A DNA stretch of 64,000 bases from Tardiphaga robiniae (GTDB taxonomy: Bacteria; Pseudomonadota; Alphaproteobacteria; Rhizobiales; Xanthobacteraceae): assembly GCF_001618955.1 (NCBI RefSeq), contig NZ_LVYV01000006.1, positions 62,001 through 126,000 on the forward strand. Reading direction: 5' to 3'. The notes beneath the pieces were generated by a model that did no database searches, was not told where the DNA came from, and was given only the letters and a program-made list of their open reading frames with translations. The translations under genes and the position numbers were made by a program. Each line of letters begins with the position of its first letter. Within the stretch, counting starts at the first letter, position 1. Shown piece after piece: positions 23,563-33,503 of this stretch.

Positions 23563-24348
23563 ATGGGCCGCCTCGCAGGCAAATCCGTCATCATCACCGG
23601 CGCGGGCAGCGGCATCGGCCGCGCCGCAGCGCAGCTGTTCTCGAAGGAAGGCGCGAAGCTCATCATCGTCGATCGCAGCGAGAGCGTGCATGAAACCGCG
23701 AAACTCGTGAGCGACGCCGGCGGTACCATCGAGGCCGTCACCGCCGATGCCGGTTCCGAGAGCGATGTGAAAGCCTATGTCGAGAAGGCACTGTCCAAAT
23801 ACGGCAAGCTCGACGCCATCTGGGCCAATGCCGGCGTGTCGGGCGGCCTCGTGCCACTGCTGGAACAGACCGTCGAGCAATGGCAGGAAATCCTGCGCAT
23901 CAATCTGATCGGGCCGTTCCTCGCGATCAAACATTCCATGCCGCATATGGTGAAACAGGGCCATGGCTCCATCGTTCTCACCGCCTCTGTCGCAGGCCTG
24001 AAGTCCGGCGCCTCCGGCCATCCCTATGCGTCCAGCAAGGCCGGCGTCATCAGCCTGGTGCAGACGACAGCCTATTCGCTCTCCGGCACCGGCGTCCGCA
24101 TCAATGCCGTATGCCCCGGCCTGATCGAGACCGGCATGACCAAACCGATCTTCGACAATGCCAAGGAGCGCGGCACGCAGGGCAAGATCGGCCAGCTCAA
24201 TCCGCTGAAGCGCGCCGGCCAGCCGCATGAACTCGCGGCGATGGGGCTGTTTCTGGCGAGCGACGACGCGTCCTATGTGAATGGCCAGGCGATCCCGGTC
24301 GATGGCGGCCTCACGGCCTCGATGCCTTACGCGGGCAAGCCGATCTAA
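23563..24348 (+). CDS. SDR family oxidoreductase (second copy type)
   Basis: A 261-residue classical short-chain dehydrogenase. TGAGSGIG lies at about 12-19, NAG in WANAGVSGG, the catalytic Ser in TASVAG, and YASSK near 154-158. The end PVDGGLTASMPYAGKPI is typical. AGGGAGAGAG precedes the ATG. It is divergent from the histidine phosphatase, with 135 bases between them for two promoters. It is only distantly similar to the SDR at 21881-22648, so it is not a recent duplicate. Confidence 0.9.
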   Translation: MGRLAGKSVIITGAGSGIGRAAAQLFSKEGAKLIIVDRSESVHETAKLVSDAGGTIEAVTADAGSESDVKAYVEKALSKYGKLDAIWANAGVSGGLVPLLEQTVEQWQEILRINLIGPFLAIKHSMPHMVKQGHGSIVLTASVAGLKSGASGHPYASSKAGVISLVQTTAYSLSGTGVRINAVCPGLIETGMTKPIFDNAKERGTQGKIGQLNPLKRAGQPHELAAMGLFLASDDASYVNGQAIPVDGGLTASMPYAGKPI

Positions 24349-24377
24349 GACGGAACGCGGGATGGGTTTGGCTTCGC

Positions 24378-25634
24378 TCAACTCATCCTGCGATCCAGAA
24401 CAACTGCTGCATGCGTCCCTCGCGGTGCGGCCAATACGGCAAGCGCCGAGGCCACCTGAATGGCGACGCCGATGAAAATCGGTGTCGCGTAGCCGCCCGT
24501 AATGTCTCGCAGAAGCCCCATGGTTGCCGGCCCACAGGCGTTGATCACGCCGGCAATCCCGATGGACAGCCCGAGCACCACGCTGAACGCGTTCGACGGG
24601 AATTCGCGCTGAACGATTAGCGCCGGCAGCGTGATCAGATTGCCCATCGAAAAGCCGAACACCGCGCAGGCAAGGAATAGCCCGGTCGTGCTGGTCGATA
24701 ATCCCAATACGCTCAGTGCCGCAGCCTGGCTGAGGATCGATACCGCGGCAGCGCGGCGTGGGGCGACGCGGTCGGCAACGAGACCAAGCGTAATGCGCCC
24801 GACCAGCGACATGGCCGTTGTAAGCGAGACCGCGCCGCCCGCCGACTGAAATCCGATTACCGGCGTCAGGATCGATATCTGATGCACGATGAACGCAACC
24901 TGCACCAGGATCGCGAACGCGAATGGTGCGGTCAAGCTCCAGAAGCCGGGATCGCGCAGGAGGTCTGCACGTGACAATGGCGGAGCCGCATGTACAGCTT
25001 CGGCAATCCGCCGTTCCCCTGCGCGCGGGAATCGAACCATGATTGCCACGACCGGCACGAGCACGATGGCCAACACGGCGGCGGCGATATCCAGCGCGTG
25101 ACGAAATCCGGTGGCTTCGACTAGCAGGACCAGGCCGGGCATCAGCAAGATGCCACTGAACGTCGCCCCGGTGAAGGTGAGACTGATCGCCAGGCCGCGC
25201 TTGCGGTCGAACCACGCACCGACGATCGCCGCAGCGGTGATCGTCCCGAGGCCGACCCAGGCCAGCGCGAGCACGACAAAGCCCGCATAGAGATGCAGCA
25301 GGGAGTCCGCCGATGCCAGCAATACAAGACCTGTCGCAAGCGCGGCGACGCCCGCAAGGACCAGGCTGCGCGGCCCGATCCAGCGCAACAGATCGCTGAC
25401 GAACATCGATAGCAGGGAGCCCAGTACGAGACAGAGCGTACTTCCCGTTGCGATTAGCCCGGTCGGCCAATCGTTGAGGCGGCGGAGTTCGGCGACATAG
25501 ACGCCCTGCCCGTATAGGCCGAAACCGAAGATCGAAATCTGGACCAGAAACAGGGCGGCAACAATCCGCCAGCCCATATAGCGCAACGACGTCTCGTCGG
25601 CCGGATCGGTCTCGGCCATCGCATGCGTTTGCAT
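24378..25634 (-). CDS. Major facilitator superfamily transporter
   Basis: A 418-residue inner-membrane transporter with about 12 hydrophobic helices and the central loop near residues 205-225. The cytoplasmic loop between helices 2 and 3 (SDLLRWIGPRS) is a degenerate motif A, and its repeat appears in the second half (ADRVAPRR). Substrate and direction cannot be told. Starts at 25634 (MQTHAMAE) and 25619 (MAETDPAD) are both possible; GGTGGGG precedes the first. It converges with the SDR gene and lies 104 bases upstream of nothing co-directional except the EamA pair behind it. Confidence 0.85.
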   Translation of the reverse strand: MQTHAMAETDPADETSLRYMGWRIVAALFLVQISIFGFGLYGQGVYVAELRRLNDWPTGLIATGSTLCLVLGSLLSMFVSDLLRWIGPRSLVLAGVAALATGLVLLASADSLLHLYAGFVVLALAWVGLGTITAAAIVGAWFDRKRGLAISLTFTGATFSGILLMPGLVLLVEATGFRHALDIAAAVLAIVLVPVVAIMVRFPRAGERRIAEAVHAAPPLSRADLLRDPGFWSLTAPFAFAILVQVAFIVHQISILTPVIGFQSAGGAVSLTTAMSLVGRITLGLVADRVAPRRAAAVSILSQAAALSVLGLSTSTTGLFLACAVFGFSMGNLITLPALIVQREFPSNAFSVVLGLSIGIAGVINACGPATMGLLRDITGGYATPIFIGVAIQVASALAVLAAPRGTHAAVVLDRRMS

Positions 25635-25738
25635 TTCCCCACCGCCGCGCTCAATGCGTCCTCATAGAACGCTACCTATGATTGCGGCGCCATGCCATCG
25701 CTGCGTATCGGATGGCGGTCAAGAAATAACGCAGACAG

Positions 25739-26650
25739 TTACAATCCGTCAGGCGGAGCGTTCGATGAATTCGTCGCCAGCAAACGGTCGCGCACGCGCT
25801 CGCGGTGGAAGGTATAGATGCCGGACAGCACGATCACGCTCGCGCCGAGCACCATCATGGCGTCGGGCACATCACCGAAGACCAGATAGCCCAGCAGCAT
25901 CGCGTAGAGCATCTGCGAATAGCGCATCGGCGCGACCGACGAGACGTCGCCGACGCGTAGCGCGAGGATGACGCACTGGAATCCGATCAGCGTCATCACT
26001 GCCGCCAGCGCCAGCAAAGCGAGCGAATGAAACGATAGCGCGGTCCAATCCCCGTGCAGCAGGGTGAACACTGCCCCTGCCAGCGTCACCGCAACGGCGG
26101 TGAGAAAGGTCACGAACAGCGTGGGAATTTCGGCCGGGATGCGTTTGGTGACGAGATCGCGCGTGGCGTAGAACAACACCGACAGCAGCGCCACCAAAGT
26201 GAACTGACTGAACCCCTCGGCGCCCGGCCGCACGATGATCAGCACGCCGGCGAAGCCCGCGGCAATCGCCAACCATCGGCGCCACCCCACCGGCTCGCCC
26301 AGGATCAGCACGGCGCCGCAGGTCATCACCAGCGGCAGCGATTGAACGATGGCGGTCACATTGGCGAGCGGCAGCGCGCTGACCGCGACCAGGAACAGCG
26401 CCGAGCCGCCGATCTCGCCAGAGATGCGCAGCGCCACCGACGGCACGAATAGCAGCCGCAGCGGCCGTAGCGCGCCCTGATGCACCGCCAGCGCACCGAT
26501 CATGACGCTGGCGAACAGCCCGCGCAGCATCATTACCTCGCTGAAATGCATCTGCACGGTGAGGAATTTGGCAATGGCGTCGTTGACGCTAAAGGTTGCC
26601 ATGGAGACAGCCATCAGCAGGCTGCCGCGCAGATTGGGAGAGAGAGGCAA
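25739..26650 (-). CDS. EamA/DMT family transporter, copy 1
   Basis: A 303-residue drug/metabolite-superfamily transporter with about ten helices in two EamA repeats. It is a close paralogue of the next gene upstream: the two align without large gaps and share blocks such as GWRRWLAIAAGF and AMLLGYLVFGDVPD. I chose the TTG start at 26650 because AGGA lies 5 bases before it and it gives a product of exactly the paralogue's length, beginning MPLSPNLRG against MSLSPSLRG. A TTG at 26701 would add 17 residues with no counterpart. Export of amino acids or metabolites is the family role; the substrate is unknown. Confidence 0.85.
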   Translation of the reverse strand: MPLSPNLRGSLLMAVSMATFSVNDAIAKFLTVQMHFSEVMMLRGLFASVMIGALAVHQGALRPLRLLFVPSVALRISGEIGGSALFLVAVSALPLANVTAIVQSLPLVMTCGAVLILGEPVGWRRWLAIAAGFAGVLIIVRPGAEGFSQFTLVALLSVLFYATRDLVTKRIPAEIPTLFVTFLTAVAVTLAGAVFTLLHGDWTALSFHSLALLALAAVMTLIGFQCVILALRVGDVSSVAPMRYSQMLYAMLLGYLVFGDVPDAMMVLGASVIVLSGIYTFHRERVRDRLLATNSSNAPPDGL

Positions 26651-26812
26651 GACAATCCTGGATGAGTTACGGTCAGAGCGGACAGGCTCCGAACAGAGCA
26701 AGACTCAGGCCAAATGATTGCGCCTCATGTGCACCAAAACAGAAACGCGAGCCAGACGACCCGCGCGTCCCTGCCATTCACTGCGCGCCGGACTGATGGC
26801 CCGGCGCCGAGC

Positions 26813-27724
26813 CTACAACCCATCCGGCGGCATGCTTGGCGCACTGGCCGCCGGCAACCGGTTGCGAACGCGCTCGCGATGGAACGCATAAAGACCGGAC
26901 AGCACGATCACCGACGCGCCGAGAACCATCGGGCCGTCGGGCACATCGCCGAACACCAGGTAACCAAGCAACATGGCCCACAACAGTTGCGAGTACCGGA
27001 ACGGCGCAACAGCGGAGATATCGCCGGCGCGCAGCGCCAGGATCACGCACTGATATCCAATCAGCACCAGCACAGCGGCGAGCGCCAGCAGGCCGAGCGA
27101 CCGGTTCGAGGGCGGCGTCCAGCCGCCCAGCGGAACGAGCAGGATGGCGCCAACGATCGTCACGACGATCGTCGTCAAAAACGTGACGAACAGTGAAGGG
27201 ATTTCGGTCGGAATGCGTTTGGTCGCGAGATCGCGCACGGTACAGAACGCGACCGACAACAGCGCCAGCAGCGAAAACTGGTTGAAGCCCTCGACGCCGG
27301 GCCGGACCACAATGAGAACGCCGACGAAGCCCGCAGCGATCGCCAGCCAGCGCCGCCAGCCCACCTGCTCACCGAAGATGAGCGCCGCTCCGAGCGTGAT
27401 CGCGAGTGGCAACGATTGAAAGATCGACGATACGTTCGCAAGGGGCAGATGTGCGAGCGACGCCAGAAAAGTCACGGTGCCGCCGATCTCGCCGAATACG
27501 CGCAGCGCCACAGACGGCACGAACAGGATGCGCAGCGGACGCAGCGCCTTCCGCTGGGTGGCGAGCGCGCCGATCAGCACGACGGCGAACAGACCGCGCA
27601 CCAGCATCACCTGGCCGAAGTTCATGTGCAGCGTCAGGAATTTCGTGAGCGCGTCGTTGAGGCTGAAGCCGGCCATCGCTATGGCCATCAGCACGCTGCC
27701 GCGAAGACTGGGAGAGAGAGACAA
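26813..27724 (-). CDS. EamA/DMT family transporter, copy 2
   Basis: A 303-residue paralogue of the downstream transporter, with ten predicted helices and the same EamA layout. The start is TTG (27724), with a weak GGA seven bases before it; no ATG gives a better N-terminus. The product ends MPPDGL, copy 1 ends APPDGL, and both carry the charged C-terminal tail FHRERVR. The pair is 162 bases apart in the same direction and most likely arose by tandem duplication followed by divergence. Confidence 0.87.
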   Translation of the reverse strand: MSLSPSLRGSVLMAIAMAGFSLNDALTKFLTLHMNFGQVMLVRGLFAVVLIGALATQRKALRPLRILFVPSVALRVFGEIGGTVTFLASLAHLPLANVSSIFQSLPLAITLGAALIFGEQVGWRRWLAIAAGFVGVLIVVRPGVEGFNQFSLLALLSVAFCTVRDLATKRIPTEIPSLFVTFLTTIVVTIVGAILLVPLGGWTPPSNRSLGLLALAAVLVLIGYQCVILALRAGDISAVAPFRYSQLLWAMLLGYLVFGDVPDGPMVLGASVIVLSGLYAFHRERVRNRLPAASAPSMPPDGL

Positions 27725-27803
27725 GTGCGTTTCCAGGTCGATCGACGCAGCAGCACTTGCTGCGGCCGGCCCTCTTGGCGGGGCATCTCTGAAGCGATCA
27801 TGA

Positions 27804-27836
27804 AAGAGGCGCGATCCCCAGTCGGTCGCGCCTCTT
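27804..27836 (-). terminator. Terminator after the acyl-CoA dehydrogenase/kinase operon
   Basis: Perfect 11-bp stem, AAGAGGCGCGA (27804-27814) with TCGCGCCTCTT (27826-27836), 7 bases after the kinase stop. On the minus strand the stem ends CTCTT and continues TCATGA, a weak T-run. Confidence 0.65.
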
Positions 27837-27843
27837 CAATCGT

Positions 27844-28905
27844 TTATTTCGCGCCCGCGAGCTGTGCGTATTTCCACGAGGCCTGCGCCAGCGGAACGGT
27901 GCGCTTGGCGGATTCCATCGCCTTGGCTGATGACGCGGTGCCGTCGCGCACGCGGCCGGCAATACCCTGCAGAATGCCGGTGAGCCGGAACAGGTTGTAG
28001 CAATAGTACCAGTTCAGATCGGGCACGCTCTTGCGGCCGGCCTTGTCGCAATAGATCTTGGCGGCCTCGTCCATGGTCGGGATGTTGAGCGCCTTGAAAT
28101 CGAGCCCGTCGAGGCCCGGCATGATCCACTGCATCAAAAGATAAGTGAAGTCGGCCATCGGATCGCCCAATGTCGACAGCTCCCAGTCGAGCACCGCCTG
28201 CACCTTCGGCTGCGTCGTATGGAACACCATGTTGTCGATGCGATAGTCGCCATGCACCACCGACACCCGCTCCTGTTCAGGCACGGAGGTCGGCAACCAT
28301 TCGATCAGCCGCTCCATTTCCGGAATGAGCTGCGTCTCGGAGGCGCGGTACTGCTTGGTCCAGCGATCGACCTGACGGGAAAAGTAATTGCCGGGACGGC
28401 CGAAATCGCCGAGCCCGATTTTCTCGGGATCGTAGCTGTGCAGCTGCGCCAGCGTCTCGATCTTCGCCGTGAAGATCGCGCGGCGATCTTCCTTCGGCAC
28501 CGTTGGCAGCGCCGGATCCCAGAAGATCCGGCCGTCTTCCATCGACATGATGTAGAACGCCGAACCGATGACATTGTCATCGGTGCAGAGTGCGTAGGCC
28601 TTGGCGACCGGGAAGCCCTGCTTGCCCAATGCCGCGATCACCTTGTATTCGCGATCGACGGCGTGCGCCGATGGCAGAAGCTTGCCGAACGGCTTGCGCC
28701 GCATCACGTAGGATTGCTTCGGCGTATTCAGCCGATAGGTCGGGTTGCTTTGTCCGCCCTTGAACTGCAGGACGGTCAGCGGTCCCTCATAGCCTTCCAC
28801 ATGCTCGCGCATCCAGGCTTCGAGGCTCATCTCGTCGAAGCGATGCCGCTCCTCCACAGGCCTCGTGCCGTTATACTCGTCGTCGCGCTTCACACCATCG
28901 GTCAC
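27844..28905 (-). CDS. APH-like phosphotransferase family protein (ACAD10/11-type kinase)
   Basis: A 353-residue kinase-fold protein of the aminoglycoside phosphotransferase superfamily. The nucleotide-binding loop is FKGGQSNPTYRL, the catalytic loop VVHGDYRIDNMVFH has His218, Asp220 and Asn225, and the metal-binding DWE follows near 240. It is not a resistance enzyme by context: it lies 22 bases after an acyl-CoA dehydrogenase gene. In human ACAD10/11 and in the levulinate pathway of Pseudomonas putida (LvaA), such kinases phosphorylate 4-hydroxyacyl-CoA before the partner enzyme acts, and the same is inferred here. The start is GTG with GGAGA six bases upstream. Confidence 0.87.
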   Translation of the reverse strand: MTDGVKRDDEYNGTRPVEERHRFDEMSLEAWMREHVEGYEGPLTVLQFKGGQSNPTYRLNTPKQSYVMRRKPFGKLLPSAHAVDREYKVIAALGKQGFPVAKAYALCTDDNVIGSAFYIMSMEDGRIFWDPALPTVPKEDRRAIFTAKIETLAQLHSYDPEKIGLGDFGRPGNYFSRQVDRWTKQYRASETQLIPEMERLIEWLPTSVPEQERVSVVHGDYRIDNMVFHTTQPKVQAVLDWELSTLGDPMADFTYLLMQWIMPGLDGLDFKALNIPTMDEAAKIYCDKAGRKSVPDLNWYYCYNLFRLTGILQGIAGRVRDGTASSAKAMESAKRTVPLAQASWKYAQLAGAK

Positions 28906-28927
28906 GTCAGTCTCCGCTTAGCGTTTC

Positions 28928-30163
<1,236 letters not shown>

Positions 30164-30330
30164 GGGGCGATCCTCGCGTTTTTTAGAATTGTTGACGGCA
30201 CTGTTGTCCCGTCGCTGGATCACCGCAAGAGCAAATTTGTCTCTGCTGATGCGGCACAGATCCGCGCGGGGGCGATGGCGTTGAGCAGATGCAATATGCC
30301 ATCAGGCGCACATTGACATTTCCCGACGCT

Positions 30331-30344
30331 CAAACGATAGTTTC
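30331..30344. promoter_or_regulatory. PsrA-like operator between acyl-CoA dehydrogenase and TetR genes
   Basis: CAAAC-GATA-GTTTC fits the PsrA site form (G/C)AAAC-N2-4-GTTT(G/C). It overlaps a wider inverted repeat, TCAAACG (30330-30336) and CGTTTGA (30352-30358). It lies in the divergent region about 90 bases before the regulator and 170 before the dehydrogenase start. Confidence 0.5.
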
Positions 30345-30432
30345 ATACATGCGTTTGAAATGCAATGACCCCGATCCGCGCCGCTTCCATGGGGCCATGT
30401 TGCAAAAGGACGGTTTTGATCAGGACGATCGC

Positions 30433-31104
30433 ATGGCAGCAGACCACACACGGACGGCGATCATCACCGCAGCCGAACGGCTCTATGCCGAACGCGGCTT
30501 TGCGGATGTGACCATGCGCGACATCGTGGCCGCAGCCGACGTCAATCTCGCGGCGGTGAATTATCATTTCGGCAGCAAGGACGAGCTGATCGCCGAACTG
30601 TTCGTAACGCGCAGCCTCGCCACCAATCGCGAGCGCCTGCGCGAATTGAAGGCGGCGGAGGAAGCCGGCGACGGCCGCGCCGACATCAACGCGATCTTTG
30701 CCGCCCTCGTCGGCCCGACGCTGCGCGGCTGTCTCGGTCCGGAGAAGCAGCGCTCGGATGCCGCGCGCTTCATGATCCGCGCCTCGATCGAATCCGTGCC
30801 GCCGATCCGCAAGATCAAGAACCGCGAGGTCGATCACCTCAAGCGCTTCGCCGCGGCGATGCGCCGGTCCCTGCCCGATCAGGACCCCGCCGATATCTTC
30901 TGGGCGCTGCATTTCGCGCTGGCCATGGCGCACCAGACCATCCGCGACAGCGAACGCCTGACGCGCATGTCCGACGGATTGTGCGACCTCAACGATGTGC
31001 AGGCGATCACCGACCGCGTGGTTGCGGTCGCTGTCATGGCGCTGACGGGGAAACCCGCCAAGGCCCCGCTGAAGGAACCTGCCAAAGCGAAAGCGCGCGC
31101 CTGA
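30433..31104 (+). CDS. TetR/AcrR family regulator, PsrA-like
   Basis: A 223-residue regulator. The helix-turn-helix segment VNLAAVNYHFGSKDELI is nearly that of PsrA, the fatty-acid-responsive TetR repressor of Pseudomonas. The remainder is an alpha-helical effector domain. The MAADHTRTAI start follows AGGA by seven bases; earlier ATGs at 30349 or 30397 would add residues that do not belong to the family. It is divergent from the acyl-CoA dehydrogenase/kinase operon, and a PsrA-like palindrome lies between, so control of that operon by an acyl-CoA or fatty acid is the simplest reading. Confidence 0.88.
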   Translation: MAADHTRTAIITAAERLYAERGFADVTMRDIVAAADVNLAAVNYHFGSKDELIAELFVTRSLATNRERLRELKAAEEAGDGRADINAIFAALVGPTLRGCLGPEKQRSDAARFMIRASIESVPPIRKIKNREVDHLKRFAAAMRRSLPDQDPADIFWALHFALAMAHQTIRDSERLTRMSDGLCDLNDVQAITDRVVAVAVMALTGKPAKAPLKEPAKAKARA

Positions 31105-31189
31105 ACGGTAAAGCCCGGTTCCCGCTTCAGATTGCTCGTGACGTCCCGCCGATTCGCGGCGTAGGACGGCAGCGGATCGGGACCGCATC

Positions 31190-31918
31190 ATGAGCGCACA
31201 GGACGCCATCGACTTCGTGTCGGACAATATCGCGGAAGTGGGCACGCTGATGCGCTCGCTGTCCGGCCGCTATGAAGGCATCTTCGGCAATCTGCGCGCC
31301 GCCTATGGCGTCGCCTTCGAACAGGCGGACAGCATCGCGGATGCCGCGCGCGATGCGACCGCCATCGCGGACGCTATCACCGCAGCCATTCGCGACAACA
31401 TCCCGAACCAGCCCGGCAATGCCTGCACCAGCGGCTGCGCCGCCTGCTGTCACCTTTACGTCCAGGTGCCACCCGGCACGGCGACGGTGATGGCGCAACA
31501 TATCGCGGCGCATTTCGCGCCGGACGAACAGACGGCACTCCGCACCCGCCTCGAAGTCGCCGCGGCTGCGGCGCGCGATGCCGCCGACGTCATGAAACTT
31601 CGCATGCGCTGCGCGCTGCTCGGCACCGACAACCGCTGCACCGTCTATGAGGTCCGCCCGCTGACCTGCCGCGCCTTTACGTCGCGCTCGGTGGCGCGCT
31701 GCCACGACGTGGTGTTCGGCGACGTGCCTGAAGGCACCGGCGTCGAACAGAACGCCGCGCATTTCCGCATTCACATGGAAGCGACGTTTGCGCTTGAGCA
31801 GGCCGCACGCAATCGCGGCCTGCCGGATGTGCAGAAGGGACTGGCACAGGCGCTGCTGGATGAGATGGGGACCATCGATGGGCCTGCACCGGAAGCGAAG
31901 CGCCATACCGGTTCGTGA
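31190..31918 (+). CDS. YkgJ-type cysteine cluster protein
   Basis: A 242-residue protein with the zinc- or iron-chelating cysteine cluster of the YkgJ family. The cysteines are Cys79, Cys83, Cys86 and Cys87 (CTSGCAACC), then Cys141, Cys150 and Cys160 (CRAF). The flanking VYEVRPLTCR segment is typical. Metal-cluster binding is inferred from the family; the biochemical role is not known. It lies 85 bases after the TetR gene in the same direction. A 23-base stretch of this gene (31763-31785) recurs in non-coding DNA at 32374-32396. Confidence 0.82.
   Translation: MSAQDAIDFVSDNIAEVGTLMRSLSGRYEGIFGNLRAAYGVAFEQADSIADAARDATAIADAITAAIRDNIPNQPGNACTSGCAACCHLYVQVPPGTATVMAQHIAAHFAPDEQTALRTRLEVAAAAARDAADVMKLRMRCALLGTDNRCTVYEVRPLTCRAFTSRSVARCHDVVFGDVPEGTGVEQNAAHFRIHMEATFALEQAARNRGLPDVQKGLAQALLDEMGTIDGPAPEAKRHTGS
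31763..31785 (+). repeat. 23-bp direct repeat, copy inside the YkgJ-type gene
   Basis: The 23 bases from TTCCGCATTC to GGAAGCGAC are identical to 32374-32396. This copy encodes part of the sequence FRIHMEAT. Confidence 0.6.
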
Positions 31919-32035
31919 TGGCTAATGCGCGACCCCGCTCACGACCAACAGCCGACATGATCGATGAGTATTTCCGTCCCTTCGTCGCGCGACTCTACGT
32001 TCATATCCAGCGGCTGACGCCCTCCCCGCCATCGG

Positions 32036-32269
32036 CTATCGGCGCCGCGATTTGCGTGAAGGCTGGACCGGTGCAGACGCTGTAGGCTGCGACACGAGTG
32101 AGCCCGACTGGTTTGTCACGTAGCCGCGGGATTCCTGCAGCCGGCGCTGATAGCCCGGCGAGTTCATAAAGCTGCTGCCACCGCCTCGGGCAGATGCCGC
32201 GTCAGCGAGCGCGAGTTCGGCGACGGCAGCCAGGACGAGTGCGGCAACCTTCTTTGACATGATGGTCAT
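32036..32269 (-). CDS. Small secreted protein of unknown function
   Basis: A 77-residue protein that I do not recognise. A signal peptide is clear (KKVAALVLAAVAELALADAASA). The mature part is short, Gly/Ser/Gln-rich and basic at its end (RKSRRR). The start at 32269 (MTIMSKK) follows GAGAGG by eight bases; a second ATG three codons later is an alternative. It converges with the YkgJ-type gene and diverges from the DUF5666-like gene. Periplasmic or envelope location is inferred from the signal only. Confidence 0.6.
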   Translation of the reverse strand: MTIMSKKVAALVLAAVAELALADAASARGGGSSFMNSPGYQRRLQESRGYVTNQSGSLVSQPTASAPVQPSRKSRRR

Positions 32270-32373
32270 AGTTCGAACCTCTCCGACGTGAGCAAGCAGC
32301 GCAAGGCAAAATTGTTCCTGTGAGCGCGTTAGCACTTCCGGCGCTCCGATCCAAAGCCGACGCCCATCGAACA

Positions 32374-32396
32374 TTCCGCATTCACATGGAAGCGAC
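32374..32396 (+). repeat. 23-bp direct repeat, intergenic copy
   Basis: Exact copy of 31763-31785, here in the non-coding region upstream of the DUF5666-like gene. Similarity fades within a few bases on both sides. Confidence 0.6.
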
Positions 32397-32534
32397 ACTC
32401 GCGCCGGAATGAGGCTGCGTGAGCGCGCCTGTGGTCCCGATCACTGCGACGTGATGCTCCCCCGCGTAATCATTGCGATCCCGAAACGTAACTCTTCCGG
32501 CACCACGCCAGAGCGTTACGTGAAAGGACGAAAT

Positions 32535-33149
32535 ATGAGAGCGTTTTCTGCTGTAATCACCGGGCTGGGCATTGCCCTGCTGAGTGCAGCCACCATTCCG
32601 GCCGCAAGCGCAGCCGAGACGGTTCGCGTGCGCGGCACGGTCGAGAGCGTCGACGGCGCGAAGCTGACGGTCAAAACCCGCGAGGGCAATTCGACCGCGA
32701 TCAAGCTGAACGACAACTGGAAAGTCACCGGCGTGGCCAAGGCCTCGCTCAACGACATCAAGCCCGGCGACTTCGTCGGCATCGCCTCGCTGCCCAAATC
32801 CCGCGGCGGCGACGGCGCCCTCGAAGTCCTGATCTTCCCGGCGGGCATGAAGGGCACCGGCGAAGGCAGCTACCCCTGGGATCTGAAGCCGAACAGCACC
32901 ATGACCAACGCCACCGTCACCAACGCCGTCAAGGACGTCGACGGCCGTAACATCACGGTGACCTTTCACGGCAAGGAAAAGACCATCTCGGTCGCGGACG
33001 ACACCACGGTCGTGACCTTTGCGGCTGCCGCGCAGGGTGACCTCAAGCCCGGCATGACGGTGTTCGTGCCGTCGCAGAAGGCGGACGACGGAACGCTCAC
33101 CACCGGCAACGTGGTCGCCGGCACCAACGGCGTCGTGCCGCCGATGTAG
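32535..33149 (+). CDS. Secreted DUF5666-like beta-rich protein
   Basis: A 204-residue exported protein. The signal peptide is MRAFSAVITGLGIALLSAAT with probable cleavage after ASA. The mature part has two similar beta-rich halves: VRVRGTVESVDGAKLTVKTREG with KPGDFVGIAS, and VTNAVKDVDGRNITVTFHGKEK with KPGMTVFVPS. Such OB-like repeats with a KPG(D/M) turn are typical of DUF5666 proteins, whose function is not established. AAGGA precedes the ATG. No operon partner is evident. Confidence 0.75.
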   Translation: MRAFSAVITGLGIALLSAATIPAASAAETVRVRGTVESVDGAKLTVKTREGNSTAIKLNDNWKVTGVAKASLNDIKPGDFVGIASLPKSRGGDGALEVLIFPAGMKGTGEGSYPWDLKPNSTMTNATVTNAVKDVDGRNITVTFHGKEKTISVADDTTVVTFAAAAQGDLKPGMTVFVPSQKADDGTLTTGNVVAGTNGVVPPM

Positions 33150-33179
33150 CCCGCGCGAAGCGCGCATTGCACCGGGGGA

Positions 33180-33347
33180 TCAGTCGAGCGGCTTGTCGTC
33201 GTCGGTCGGAGGCTCAGCTTCCGGCGAACAGATGTCGCCGCCACCGAACTGATCCTCCGGAGGCGGATGATCGCCGAGGATCGTAAGCGGGTCCGGTTTT
33301 TCGCCCGGACCTTTGGGTCCCCGCTCCGCTGGCTTGCGTCCGTTCAT
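33180..33347 (-). CDS. Small hydrophilic protein of unknown function
   Basis: A 55-residue, Pro/Gly/Asp-rich, probably disordered protein that I do not recognise. It starts MNGRKPAERGPKGPGEK, has a good GGGAGA ribosome-binding site seven bases before the ATG, and ends in an acidic tail. The ribosome-binding site and acceptable codon use support a real gene, but short length keeps this uncertain. Confidence 0.5.
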   Translation of the reverse strand: MNGRKPAERGPKGPGEKPDPLTILGDHPPPEDQFGGGDICSPEAEPPTDDDKPLD

Positions 33348-33503
33348 CTCGGTGTCTCCCTTTGCAAGCCAACGCCACCACGCGCAATCCGTTGCATGGT
33401 CGCATGTGCCGATTGGGACGATGACCGATATCGCTCGGTCCGTTGAACGAAAACCCGTCCCGGACTGACCCAAGACCGACCGAACGGTCCTGGAGACGAT
33501 GTC

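Noticed and set aside
27844-28905. Aminoglycoside resistance kinase
   Set aside because: The APH fold is present, but operon pairing with an acyl-CoA dehydrogenase points to acyl-CoA metabolism.
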